Shown: in pieces, positions 48,476 to 57,647 of the stretch
Layout: every line of letters starts with the position of its first letter
Numbering within the stretch: position 1 is the stretch's first letter
Assembly (NCBI RefSeq): GCF_014195545.1
Contig: NZ_JACIBX010000001.1
Coordinates: 557,104-621,103 of the forward strand
Direction of reading: 5' to 3'
DNA length: 64,000 bases
Source: Limimaricola variabilis
GTDB taxonomy: Bacteria > Pseudomonadota > Alphaproteobacteria > Rhodobacterales > Rhodobacteraceae
Translations under genes and position numbers: made by a program
Notes under the pieces: generated by a model
Told to the model about the DNA's origin: nothing
The model's input: only the letters and a program-made list of their open reading frames with translations
Database searches by the model: none

Positions 48476-49927
48476 CTACTGGATGCCCCGGATGGCCGGA
48501 TAGGACGCGCGGAAGGCGGCGTGACCCTCGGCAAAGGCCGCGAGCAGCGCGGCTTCGGGCTCGATCCGCGCGCCGATCGCGGGCGGGGTCATCACCGTCT
48601 CCGGCGCCTCGCCGGTGGCCGCCACCCGGCCCAGCCGCGCAGCGCCCAGCGCCGCGCCGAACTCGCCGTCCTGCGGCAGGTCGAGCGGCACGCCGAGAAC
48701 CGTCGCGATCAGCCGCAGCCAGTAGCACGACCGCGTGCCGCCGCCGATGGCCATCAGCCGGTCGATCCGGGCGCCGGTGCCGACCAACGCGTCGTAAGAA
48801 TCGCGCAGCCCGTAGGCCACCCCCTCGAGCACGGCCCGGGTCATGTCGTCGCGGGTGGTGTCGGTGCCGAGCCCGGTAAAGCTGCCACGGATCGCGGCAT
48901 CGTTGTGCGGCGTACGCTCACCCGAGAGATAGGGTAGAAACCGCACCCGCCCCGGCGCGTTCAGGGCCTCGCCCAATCCAGAGGTGAGCTCGGCCGGGCG
49001 GGCCCCGGTGATCGAGGACAGCCAGTTCAGGCTGTCTGTGGCCGAGAGCATCACGCCCATCTGGTACCAGCGCGCCGGCACCGCGTGGCAAAAAGTGTGC
49101 AGCGCGGTTTCGGGCGCGGGGTGATACCCGTCGCGCGCCGCCAGCAGCACCCCGGAGGTCCCCAGCGAGACGAAGCCCTGCCCTTCGGACAGCGCGCCCA
49201 TGCCGCAGGCCGCGGCCGCGTTGTCTCCGGCCCCGCCGGCTACCGCGACCGGACCCGCGATTCCCCAGGCAGTGGCAAGGTCGCGGCGCAGATCGCCCGC
49301 CTTCTCGCAGCCCTCGACCAGGCGCGGCATCTGTTCGCGACGCATATGGCCCTCCGCGAGCAGGCGATCCGACCAGCCACGCGCGCCGACATCGAGCCAG
49401 GAGGTCCCGGCCGCGTCCGACAGGTCGCAGACATGCTCGCCCGTCAGATAGAGATTGAGATAGGCGGCGGGCAGCAGCACCTTGGCGATGCGGGCATAGT
49501 TCTCGGGCTCATGCGCCCGAACCCATTCGAGTTTGGGCGCGGTGAAGCCCGGAAAGACGATGTTGCCCGACAATGCGCGAACATCCTCGACGCCGTCGAG
49601 CCGCGCGGCCTCGGCATGGGCGCGGGTGTCGTTCCACAGGATGCAGGGCCGGATCACCCGGTCTGCATCGTCGAGCAGGGTCGCACCGTGCATGTGGCCC
49701 GCAACACCGATCCCCCGGAGACCCACGAACTCGGGATGCGCGGCCCGCAGCTCGGCCACGGCACCCTCCAGTGCCGCGATCCAGTCGGAAGGGTCCTGCT
49801 CGCTCCAGCCGGGATGGGGATGCCTGGCGCTGTAGTGCCGCTCCACCGCGCCCAGCGGCTTGCCGTCGGCGTCAACCAACAGGGCCCGCAGCCCCGAGGT
49901 GCCCAGATCGATTCCAAGATAGCTCAT
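48476..49927 (-). CDS. xylB: Xylulokinase
   Basis: 483 residues of the FGGY carbohydrate kinase family: GIDLGTSGLRALLVDADG (phosphate 1), GWSEQDPSDWI, GHMHGATLLDDADRVIRPCILWNDTR, VSLGTSGVLLAA and the C-terminal AIGGGTRSCYWLRLIATVLG. The MHGATLLD and ILWNDTR segments favour D-xylulose. GGGGAGGA precedes the ATG. No xylose isomerase, transporter or regulator is next to it, so it may be an orphan or serve pentitols. Confidence 0.92.
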   Translation of the reverse strand: MSYLGIDLGTSGLRALLVDADGKPLGAVERHYSARHPHPGWSEQDPSDWIAALEGAVAELRAAHPEFVGLRGIGVAGHMHGATLLDDADRVIRPCILWNDTRAHAEAARLDGVEDVRALSGNIVFPGFTAPKLEWVRAHEPENYARIAKVLLPAAYLNLYLTGEHVCDLSDAAGTSWLDVGARGWSDRLLAEGHMRREQMPRLVEGCEKAGDLRRDLATAWGIAGPVAVAGGAGDNAAAACGMGALSEGQGFVSLGTSGVLLAARDGYHPAPETALHTFCHAVPARWYQMGVMLSATDSLNWLSSITGARPAELTSGLGEALNAPGRVRFLPYLSGERTPHNDAAIRGSFTGLGTDTTRDDMTRAVLEGVAYGLRDSYDALVGTGARIDRLMAIGGGTRSCYWLRLIATVLGVPLDLPQDGEFGAALGAARLGRVAATGEAPETVMTPPAIGARIEPEAALLAAFAEGHAAFRASYPAIRGIQ

Positions 49928-50006
49928 CGCGTCCTCCCCACCGGCATGGGCAAGCATTAGCCCGTGCGCTGGGCGGATGCCAAGGTCGCTCGGGGGTCTT
50001 CGATTC

Positions 50007-50035
50007 GGCGGGTCCCGGGGGTCTACGGACCCGCC
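50007..50035. promoter_or_regulatory. Hairpin in the xylB-mrpA intergenic region
   Basis: GGCGGGTCC (50007-50015) and GGACCCGCC (50027-50035) form a perfect 9-bp stem over an 11-base loop, 137 bp before mrpA. There is no T tract, so it is not an ordinary terminator. It could be an operator or part of the mrp leader RNA. A CATAAT -10-like box lies further right near 50093. Confidence 0.4.
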
Positions 50036-50171
50036 CGGCCGCTGCCGAGCGGCATGGGGGCGCGCCGCACCCGCCCCGACCACCCCCTGAGGCATAATGT
50101 TGCAGCCTTGAGCGCCGGAAATCGTCACGGATGTCTGGCCGTTGCCGCGCGTCTCCGCAATAGTGCGCGCC

Positions 50172-53054
50172 ATGTCGCTATTCCTCATAGTCCTCCTCCC
50201 GTTCCTCGGCGCGCTGCTGCCCGGCCTGATGATCCGGGCCGGTCGCCAGGCCTGCTACACCGCCACCTTGCTGGTCACGGCCACGGCCGCGATCGGGTTG
50301 CTCACGCATCTGCCCGCCGTGCTGCGCGGCGAGACGCCCACCGCGCGGCTCGCCTGGTTGCCGGGCCTCGGGCTCGACGTGAACCTGTTCCTCGATCCGC
50401 TCGGGTTCATGTTCGCAGGGCTGATCCTCGGGATCGGCCTGCTGATCATCGCCTATGCGCGCCATTACCTGTCGCGCGACGACAATATGGGCGAGTTCTT
50501 CAGCTACCTGCTGCTGTTCCAAGGTGCGATGGTCGGCATTGTCCTGTCCGACAACATCCTGCTTCTGCTGATCTTCTGGGAGCTGACCTCGCTGTCCTCC
50601 TTTCTGCTGATCGGCTTCTGGAAGCACCTGCCCGAAGGGCGCCAGGGCGCGCGGATGGCACTCGCCGTCACCGGCATGGGCGGGCTGGCGCTGATCGGCG
50701 GCATGCTGATGCTGGGCGGGATCGTCGGCAGCTATGATCTGAGCGTCATCCTCGAACAGCGTGACGTGGTGCAGGCCTCGCCGCTCTACGTTCCGGCCTT
50801 GCTACTGATTCTGCTGGGCTGCTTCACAAAGTCGGCGCAGTTCCCGTTCCACTTCTGGCTGCCGCACGCGATGGCCGCGCCCACCCCGGTTTCGGCCTAC
50901 CTGCATTCGGCCACCATGGTGAAAGCGGGGCTGTTTCTGATGGCGCGGCTCTGGCCGGTGCTGGCTGGCACGCCGGAATGGACCTGGCTCGTCGCCAGCG
51001 CAGGCCTCGTGACCATGGTGCTCGGCGCCTTCATCGCGATCTTCAAGCACGACCTGAAGGCGCTCTTGGCCTTCTCGACCGTCTCGCATCTCGGCCTGAT
51101 TACCTTTCTTCTGGGCACCGGCACCGCCTTCGGGGCGATGGCGGCTGTGTTCCACATCCTCAACCATGCCAGCTTCAAGGCCGCGCTCTTCATGAGCGCC
51201 GGCATCGTCGATCACGAGGCGCATACCCGCGACATGCGGCGGCTGGGCGGGCTGCGGCGGCTGATGCCGATCACCTTCGCCATCGCCACGCTGGCGGGCC
51301 TGTCGATGGCGGGCATCCCGCTGCTGAACGGCTTCCTCTCCAAGGAAATGATGCTCGAGGAGGCCGCCCATACGACCCTGTTCGGCATGCCGATGCTGGT
51401 CACGGTGGTAGCGACGCTCGGTGCGCTGTTCTCTGCGGCCTATTCCTTCCGTCTGATTGCCCACACCTTCTTCGGTGCCGAGCGCGACGACTACCCCGCG
51501 CATCCGCACGATCCGAAGCCGGGCATGTGGCTGCCGCCCGCGCTGCTCATCATCCCCGTGGTGGTGATCGGCCTGTTCCCGGCCCTGGCCGAGCCCTTCG
51601 TCAAGCTCGTCACCGGGGCGGTGATCGGCACCGCCGCCGAACTGCCCGACGCGCATCTCAAGATCTGGCATGGCCTGACCCCGGCGCTGCTGATGTCAGC
51701 GATCGCGGTGGTCGGCGGCGCGCTGCTGCTGTCGGTCTTTGCGCCGCTGTCGCGGATCTGGGAAGCCGCGCCGCGCCCGGAGGCCAAGGACATCTTCGAC
51801 CGGCTCATCGCGGCCTGCGTCGGGCTGGCACGGCCCATCACGCGCGGGCTGCATGACGGCGCCTTCACCCGCTACGCGGCGATCATGGTGCTGACGGTGG
51901 TGGCGGTGGGCGCGCATGCCTGGTTCTCGGGCACGACCGGCGCCGAGATCCGGCGGCCGCTGCTGCCCGTTACCCCGGTCGCCATCGCCGCGTGGGCGAT
52001 GCTGATCGCGGCCACCGGCTTTCTCGTCGCGGCCCATCGCAACCGCCTCGCGGTGCTGATGCTGATGGGCATCATTGGCTTGATGGTCTCGGTCGGCTTC
52101 AACCATTTCTCGGCCCCCGACCTCGCGCTCACGCAGATCTCGGTCGAGGTGGTGACGATCATCCTGCTGCTTCTGGCGCTCAACTTCCTGCCCAACACCA
52201 CGCCCAACGAATCCGGCGCGGCGCGGCGCACCCGCGACGCGATCATCGCCGGCGCGGGCGGTGTCGCGGCGGCAGGGCTGATCTGGAGCATCCTGTCGAC
52301 CGAATTCCCGATCGCGCCGATCTCGGACTATCACCTCGCCAACTCCTACAAGGGCGGCGGCGGCGACAACGTGGTCAACGTGATCCTCGTCGACTTCCGG
52401 GGCTTCGACACATTCGGCGAGATCATCGTGCTCGGCATCGCCGCGCTGGTGATCTACGCGCTGACCGAGACGCTGCTCTCGGGCAAGGTGCGCCGCAAAC
52501 TGCTGAACCGTGGCCATGAAGAGGCCCGCGCCGGCGACGCGCATCCGCTGATGATGGTGGTGCTGACGCGGGTGATGATGCCGGTGATCCTGATGGTCGG
52601 GGTCTACATCTTCCTGCGGGGCCACAACTCGCCCGGCGGCGGCTTCGTCGCGGGCCTCGTCGTGGCGATCGCGGTGGTGACGCAATACATGGCCTCGGGC
52701 TTCGCCTGGGCCGCGCGCCGCCAGCGCTACCCCTATCACGGCATCATCGGCGCGGGCGTCCTCGTCGCCGGTCTCACCGGCATCGGCGCCTGGCTCGTGG
52801 GTCAGCCCTTCCTGACATCGGCCTTCGGATACTTCCGGATCCCGCCGATGGAGGAGTTCGAGCTGGCCACGGCGATGGGCTTCGATCTCGGCGTGTTCCT
52901 CGCCGTGGTCGGCGCGGTGATGCTGTCGCTCGAAAGTTTCTCGCGTCTGGGCTACAGGGCGGGCACGGAAACCTCCGACCACGCGATGGACATCGACCCC
53001 TCGCGCGACGAGGAGCTGGCCCCGGCCGCCGGCGGACAAGAGAAGGGTATTTGA
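50172..53054 (+). CDS. mrpA: Monovalent cation/H+ antiporter subunit A fused to subunit B
   Basis: 960 residues with about 20 or more membrane helices. The first part is the NuoL-like MrpA domain (FFSYLLLFQGAMVGIVLSDN, TKSAQFPFHFWLPHAMAAPTPVSAYLHSATMVKAG, HDLKALLAFSTVSHLGL). The middle holds the MbhD/MbhE-like segments (SAPDLALTQISVEVV, NVILVDFRGFDTFGEI). The last part (about 795-930) is an MrpB domain (MMPVILMVGVYIFLRGHNSPGGGFVAGL). This A-B fusion is the Pha-type six-gene system known from Sinorhizobium. It exchanges Na+ or K+ for protons. Confidence 0.97.
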   Translation: MSLFLIVLLPFLGALLPGLMIRAGRQACYTATLLVTATAAIGLLTHLPAVLRGETPTARLAWLPGLGLDVNLFLDPLGFMFAGLILGIGLLIIAYARHYLSRDDNMGEFFSYLLLFQGAMVGIVLSDNILLLLIFWELTSLSSFLLIGFWKHLPEGRQGARMALAVTGMGGLALIGGMLMLGGIVGSYDLSVILEQRDVVQASPLYVPALLLILLGCFTKSAQFPFHFWLPHAMAAPTPVSAYLHSATMVKAGLFLMARLWPVLAGTPEWTWLVASAGLVTMVLGAFIAIFKHDLKALLAFSTVSHLGLITFLLGTGTAFGAMAAVFHILNHASFKAALFMSAGIVDHEAHTRDMRRLGGLRRLMPITFAIATLAGLSMAGIPLLNGFLSKEMMLEEAAHTTLFGMPMLVTVVATLGALFSAAYSFRLIAHTFFGAERDDYPAHPHDPKPGMWLPPALLIIPVVVIGLFPALAEPFVKLVTGAVIGTAAELPDAHLKIWHGLTPALLMSAIAVVGGALLLSVFAPLSRIWEAAPRPEAKDIFDRLIAACVGLARPITRGLHDGAFTRYAAIMVLTVVAVGAHAWFSGTTGAEIRRPLLPVTPVAIAAWAMLIAATGFLVAAHRNRLAVLMLMGIIGLMVSVGFNHFSAPDLALTQISVEVVTIILLLLALNFLPNTTPNESGAARRTRDAIIAGAGGVAAAGLIWSILSTEFPIAPISDYHLANSYKGGGGDNVVNVILVDFRGFDTFGEIIVLGIAALVIYALTETLLSGKVRRKLLNRGHEEARAGDAHPLMMVVLTRVMMPVILMVGVYIFLRGHNSPGGGFVAGLVVAIAVVTQYMASGFAWAARRQRYPYHGIIGAGVLVAGLTGIGAWLVGQPFLTSAFGYFRIPPMEEFELATAMGFDLGVFLAVVGAVMLSLESFSRLGYRAGTETSDHAMDIDPSRDEELAPAAGGQEKGI

Positions 53055-53055
53055 C

Positions 53056-53400
53056 ATGGAACTCCTGATCGCGTCGGCCGTCGGTGTGCTGACGGCCGCG
53101 GGCATCTACATGGTGCTGCGCCTACGGACATTTCCGGTGATCATCGGCACCTCGCTGCTGAGCTACGCCGTCAACGTCTTTCTCTTTGCCTCCGGGCGGC
53201 TCGCCATGGACGCGCCGCCGGTGCTGCGCGACGGGGCGGAGCGCTATACCGACCCGCTGCCGCAGGCCTTGGTGCTGACCGCCATCGTCATCTCCTTCGG
53301 GATGACCGCGGTGGTGGTGATCATCGCGCTGGGTTCGTGGCTTTCGGCCGATGACGACCTTGTCGACCGGCCCGCAGAACCGCGGGAGACCGCCCAATGA
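53056..53400 (+). CDS. mrpC: Na+/H+ antiporter subunit C
   Basis: 114 residues, three membrane helices, NuoK-like. It follows mrpA by 1 bp and overlaps mrpD by 4 bp (ATGA). VIIGTSLLSYAVNVFLFA and ALVLTAIVISFGMTAVVVIIAL are typical of MrpC. Confidence 0.96.
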   Translation: MELLIASAVGVLTAAGIYMVLRLRTFPVIIGTSLLSYAVNVFLFASGRLAMDAPPVLRDGAERYTDPLPQALVLTAIVISFGMTAVVVIIALGSWLSADDDLVDRPAEPRETAQ

Positions 53401-55064
53401 GCCATTGGATCATCACCCCCGTCGTGTTGCCTGCCATGCTGGCGGCGATCCTCGTGCTGATGGTGCGCGAGCACATCGTGGTGCAGCGCGCGCTGTCGAT
53501 GGCCGGGGCGCTGGCGCTGACGGTGATCTCGGCCGGCCTGTTCTGGCAGGCCTCCGACGGCACGATCACCCTCTACCAGCTCGGCAACTGGCCCGCGCCC
53601 TTCGGCATCGTTCTGGTGGCCGACAGGTTGTCGACGCTGATGCTGCTCCTGACCACGGTGCTGGCACCGCTGGTGCTGCTCTATGCGATGGGCTCGGGCT
53701 GGGACCTGCGGGGACGGCACTTCCATCCGCTGTTCCAGTTCCAGCTGATGGGCATCCTCGGCGCCTTTCTCACCGGCGACGCCTTCAACCTCTTCGTGTT
53801 TTTCGAGGTGCTGCTGATCGCCTCCTATGGCCTGATGATCCATTCGGGCGGGCGTCAGAGGCTCCGGGCGGGCACGCAATACGTGCTCTACAACCTGCTC
53901 GGCTCCACGCTCTTCCTGTTCGCGCTGGGCACGATCTATGCCCAGACCGGCACGCTCAACATGGCCGATCTCGCCGGGCGCGTGGCCGAGCTCGACCCGG
54001 CCGCGAGCGCCGGGATCCGGGTCGCGGCGGTGCTGCTCCTGATGGTCTTCGCGATCAAGGCCGCGGTACTACCGCTGCATTTCTGGCTGCCCGACAGCTA
54101 CGCCCACGCCCCCGCCCCCGTGGCCGCGCTCTTCGCGATCATGACCAAGGTCGGCGCCTACGGCATCATCCGGGTCTACACGCTGGTCTTCCCGCCGGAT
54201 CTCGAGATCACACAGGGGCTGTTCGACGTCTGGCTCATGCCTGCTGCGCTGCTGACGCTCGCGCTCGGCATGATCGGCGTGCTGGGCGCGGCGCGGATCG
54301 ACCGGCTGGTGGCGTTCTCGGTGATCGGCTCGATGGGCCTGCTGCTGGCCTCGGTTTCGCTTTTCACCCCCGAGGGCATCGCCGCGGCGCTCTACTACGC
54401 GATCCATTCGACCCTGGCGACGGCGGCCCTGTTCCTGCTGGTCGACCAGATCCGCGACGGGCGCGGCGCGGCCGGTCCGATGCTGGTGCATGGCCGACCG
54501 ATCGCCGGTGGCGCGCTGATCGCGGGGATGTTCTTCGTCGCGGCCATCGCCATGACCGGCCTGCCGCCACTCTCGGGCTTTCTTGGCAAGCTGCTGATTC
54601 TCGATGCGGCGCTGTCCAGTCCGCTCGTGTGGTGGGTCTGGGCTGTGGTTCTCAGCGGGTCGCTGGTGGCCGTGGTCGGCTTCTCCCGGGCCGGATCGCT
54701 GATCTTCTGGAAGGCGCATCAGGAGGGGCCCGACATCGGCGAGGCCGATCCGCAGACCGAACCCGAGGTCGAGGACGAGACCGTCCAGCCCGACAGCACC
54801 AAGGGTCCGGTCGCGCCGCGCCCTGTGACGCCGATGGTCGCCATCGGCGGGCTGATCGCGCTGCTCGTCGCGCTCACGGTGCTGGCCGGACCGGTCAACC
54901 GCGCGCTGACGGCAACGGCGGCACAGCTCTTTGCGCCCGCGCCTTACATTGAGCTGGTGCTGACCACCCCCGGCAAGAAGATCAAGGACGACACGCATGG
55001 CGACGAGGCCTCGTCGCATGACACCGGGGCCGAGGTTGAGGCCGAGACCGGGGAGGACCACTGA
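53397..55064 (+). CDS. mrpD: Na+/H+ antiporter subunit D
   Basis: 555 residues, NuoM/N-like with about 14 membrane helices. The proton-path segments are seen (GDAFNLFVFFEVLLIASYGL with the conserved Glu, AIKAAVLPLHFWLPDSYAHAPAPVAALFAIMTKVGAYG with two conserved Lys). A charged C-terminal tail (after about 525) rich in Asp, Glu and His is an unusual addition. It is followed by mrpE after 1 bp. Confidence 0.97.
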   Translation: MSHWIITPVVLPAMLAAILVLMVREHIVVQRALSMAGALALTVISAGLFWQASDGTITLYQLGNWPAPFGIVLVADRLSTLMLLLTTVLAPLVLLYAMGSGWDLRGRHFHPLFQFQLMGILGAFLTGDAFNLFVFFEVLLIASYGLMIHSGGRQRLRAGTQYVLYNLLGSTLFLFALGTIYAQTGTLNMADLAGRVAELDPAASAGIRVAAVLLLMVFAIKAAVLPLHFWLPDSYAHAPAPVAALFAIMTKVGAYGIIRVYTLVFPPDLEITQGLFDVWLMPAALLTLALGMIGVLGAARIDRLVAFSVIGSMGLLLASVSLFTPEGIAAALYYAIHSTLATAALFLLVDQIRDGRGAAGPMLVHGRPIAGGALIAGMFFVAAIAMTGLPPLSGFLGKLLILDAALSSPLVWWVWAVVLSGSLVAVVGFSRAGSLIFWKAHQEGPDIGEADPQTEPEVEDETVQPDSTKGPVAPRPVTPMVAIGGLIALLVALTVLAGPVNRALTATAAQLFAPAPYIELVLTTPGKKIKDDTHGDEASSHDTGAEVEAETGEDH

Positions 55065-55065
55065 C

Positions 55066-55569
55066 ATGGCGCTGCAGATGACGCGACGGCTGCTGCCGCA
55101 CCCGCTCCTGACCACGCTCCTGATCGTGGTCTGGTGCCTCCTGATCAACGACATCACCCTCGGCACGATGGTGTTCGGGGCGATCCTCGGCCTGCTGATC
55201 CCGATGGCCACGCGGGCCTACTGGCCGGACCGGCCGCGGATCCGCAACCCGCTGCGGCTGGTCTCCTATCTCGGTCTGGTGATCTGGGACATCATCGTCG
55301 CCAACGTGCAGGTGGCGATGATCGTGCTGTTCAAGCGCAACGCCGACATGGCGCCGAACTGGGTGGTGATCCCGCTCGAACTGCGCACCCCCGAGGCGAT
55401 CACCATGCTCGCGGGCACCATCACCCTCACCCCCGGCACGGTCAGCGCGGATCTCTCCGCCGATGGCCGCGCCCTGCTGGTCCACGCGCTCGACGCGCCC
55501 GATCCGGACGCCGTGCGCGACGACATCAAGTCTCGCTACGAGCGTCGGCTGAAGGAGATCTTCGAATGA
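55066..55569 (+). CDS. mrpE: Na+/H+ antiporter subunit E
   Basis: 167 residues, two or three N-terminal membrane helices and a C-terminal cytoplasmic domain (ELRTPEAITMLAGTITLTPGTV is the family hallmark). ATG 55066 follows GGGGAGGACCACTGAC, so the ribosome site lies inside the mrpD end. It overlaps mrpF by 4 bp. Confidence 0.96.
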   Translation: MALQMTRRLLPHPLLTTLLIVVWCLLINDITLGTMVFGAILGLLIPMATRAYWPDRPRIRNPLRLVSYLGLVIWDIIVANVQVAMIVLFKRNADMAPNWVVIPLELRTPEAITMLAGTITLTPGTVSADLSADGRALLVHALDAPDPDAVRDDIKSRYERRLKEIFE

Positions 55570-55835
55570 TCGACACCGCTCTCTACATCGCCACGGGCGC
55601 GGTCGGGCTGGCGCAGATCCTCGCCATGATCCGGCTGGTGATCGGCCCGCATACAGGCGACCGCATCCTCGCGCTCGACACCATGGTGATCAACGCCATC
55701 GGCCTGATCATCCTTCTGGGGTTGATCTGGGGCACCCAGATCTATTTCGAGAGCGCGCTGATCTTCGCCATGTTGGGCTTCGTCTCGACCGTGGCGCTGG
55801 CGCGCTTCGTGCTGCGCGGGGACATCATCGAATGA
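55566..55835 (+). CDS. mrpF: Na+/H+ antiporter subunit F
   Basis: 89 residues, three membrane helices; MIRLVIGPHTGDRILALDTM is the MrpF signature. Overlaps of 4 bp with both mrpE and mrpG imply coupled translation. Confidence 0.96.
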   Translation: MIDTALYIATGAVGLAQILAMIRLVIGPHTGDRILALDTMVINAIGLIILLGLIWGTQIYFESALIFAMLGFVSTVALARFVLRGDIIE

Positions 55836-56191
55836 CCGATATTCTGTTTCTTGCCGAGATCCTCGTCGCCGTGCTGCTCATCATCGGCGCCGCCTTCACG
55901 CTGATCGGCTCCTACGGGCTGCTCAAGCTCGATCAGCCGATGAAGCGGCTGCACGCCCCGACCAAGGCCTCGACTCTCGGGGTGGGCTCGCTCCTCCTAG
56001 CCGCGATGATCCACGCCTTCGCGACCGGCGACGGCTCGCTGCACGAGATGCTGGTGATGGCATTCCTCTTCGTGACCGCGCCGATCTCTGGAAATTTCAT
56101 CGCCAAGGTGCATCTGCATCGTCAGCGCGGCGGTGCCGAGCTGCCCGCCCCGCCCGAGGAAGAAACCTGGGCGACCTACGCCGAGAAGTGA
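55832..56191 (+). CDS. mrpG: Na+/H+ antiporter subunit G
   Basis: 119 residues, three membrane helices, with the MrpG pattern GSYGLLKLDQPMKRLHAPTKASTLG and a charged C-terminal tail. It is the last subunit gene of the operon; the metallophosphatase gene follows after 34 bp and may be co-transcribed. Confidence 0.96.
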   Translation: MTDILFLAEILVAVLLIIGAAFTLIGSYGLLKLDQPMKRLHAPTKASTLGVGSLLLAAMIHAFATGDGSLHEMLVMAFLFVTAPISGNFIAKVHLHRQRGGAELPAPPEEETWATYAEK

Positions 56192-56225
56192 GCCGCCCGG
56201 CCTCCGGGCACGAGGAGGCCGACCC

Positions 56226-57647
56226 TTGACCGAACGTTCCGCATCCCGCCGCGCCGGCCCGATCCTGCACCTGCGCAGCCATGACGCGGCCGGGCTGCGC
56301 CTGGCCGCGATCGTCATAAGGCCCGAGGACGAGGCCTGCGGCCCGCTCAGGATCGACGGCAACGACCACCAGCCCCGCCGCATCGCCACGCTCGAAGGTC
56401 TCGCGATCTGGCGCTTCGACTTCCGGCTCGCTCCGGGGGCGCCGGGCTATGAGTTCGAGGGCGAAAGCTTCCCGGTCGAGACCGAGCTATCCGGCGATCT
56501 GCGCCTCGGCTTCCTGTCGTGCAACGGCGAAGAGATCGGCGACCTCGACCGCGACCCGGCCGAGCGGGACGCGATGTGGGAGCGTATGCGCGCCTTGCAC
56601 GACGAGCGCCCCTTTGCGGTGCTGATCCAGGGCGGTGACCAGATCTATGCCGACGAGGTGACGCAGGGCCATCCGCTGAGCGATGGCTGGCCCGAGGATC
56701 TGCCCCGGCGCGCCCCGACCGAGGAGGATCTCGAGGATCTGGCCGCGCATCTGCGGGCCGGCTTCGTGCGGCGCTACATGCGGGGCCTGTCCTCGGCGGC
56801 GGTGGCGGCGCTGATGGGACGGGTGCCGACGCTGGCCGTCTGGGACGACCACGATATCTGCGACGGCTGGGGGTCGTTGCCGGAAAAGGCGACCGACAGC
56901 GCCGTCGGTCGGACCCTGTTCCGCGTGGCGCGCGAGATGTACCTGCTGTTCCAGCACGGCGCGGTCGAGACCGAGGTCGCCGAGATCTTCGTCGATCCCA
57001 CGGGCGGCAATCTCGGCTGGGAGCGGACCCTGCCCGGCGTCACGCTGCGCGCGCCCGACCTGCGCTCGGAGCGGCGACGCAGGCAGGTCATGGGCGAGGC
57101 CGGCTGGAGCCTTCTGGAGCGGCCCGCACCCGAGCCGGAGAAGATGTTCCTCGTCTCGTCGGTGCCGCTCCTCGGCCCGCGCCTGTCGCTGGTCGAGGCG
57201 GTGATGTGGGTCTGGCCGGGAATGCAGAAATACGAGGACGACCTGCGCGACCAATGGCAAAGCCGGGCCCATCGGGAGGATTGGAAACGTGCGCTGCGTG
57301 CCGTGATCGGGCTGCGCGAGGCGGGGCCGGTGACGGCGCTTTCGGGCGAAATCCACCTCGCCACCCGGGCCGAGATGGCCGCCGCCCCCGGCCCGGTCCA
57401 TCAGCTGGTCGCCTCCGGAATCGCGCACCGTGCCCCACCCAAGGGTTATGCGCGCGGTCTGGGCTGGCTCGGCAGCCTCGGAGAGGGGCCGCTTTCGGGC
57501 CATCCGATCCGGATCCTGCCGCTGCCCGGCATGCGGCGGCGCTATGTGGCCGAGCGTAATTTCCTGGTGCTGGAACGCACGGGCGGAGCCTGGTCGGCGG
57601 TATGGCAGCTTGAGGAGAGCGGCCCGACACCGCCGCTGGCGATCTAG
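56226..57647 (+). CDS. PhoD-like metallophosphatase (alkaline phosphatase D family)
   Basis: 473 residues, no signal peptide, so probably cytoplasmic. Metallophosphatase motifs: LGFLSCNGEEIGD, LIQGGDQIYADEV, LAVWDDHDICDGWGS and TALSGEIHLATRAEM. The N-terminal 100 residues form a beta-rich domain seen in this branch. The substrate is unknown. A TTG start at 56226 is chosen because GAGGAGG lies 8 bp upstream and no ATG is suitable. It ends convergently with the histidine kinase (4-bp overlap of stops). Confidence 0.85.
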   Translation: MTERSASRRAGPILHLRSHDAAGLRLAAIVIRPEDEACGPLRIDGNDHQPRRIATLEGLAIWRFDFRLAPGAPGYEFEGESFPVETELSGDLRLGFLSCNGEEIGDLDRDPAERDAMWERMRALHDERPFAVLIQGGDQIYADEVTQGHPLSDGWPEDLPRRAPTEEDLEDLAAHLRAGFVRRYMRGLSSAAVAALMGRVPTLAVWDDHDICDGWGSLPEKATDSAVGRTLFRVAREMYLLFQHGAVETEVAEIFVDPTGGNLGWERTLPGVTLRAPDLRSERRRRQVMGEAGWSLLERPAPEPEKMFLVSSVPLLGPRLSLVEAVMWVWPGMQKYEDDLRDQWQSRAHREDWKRALRAVIGLREAGPVTALSGEIHLATRAEMAAAPGPVHQLVASGIAHRAPPKGYARGLGWLGSLGEGPLSGHPIRILPLPGMRRRYVAERNFLVLERTGGAWSAVWQLEESGPTPPLAI

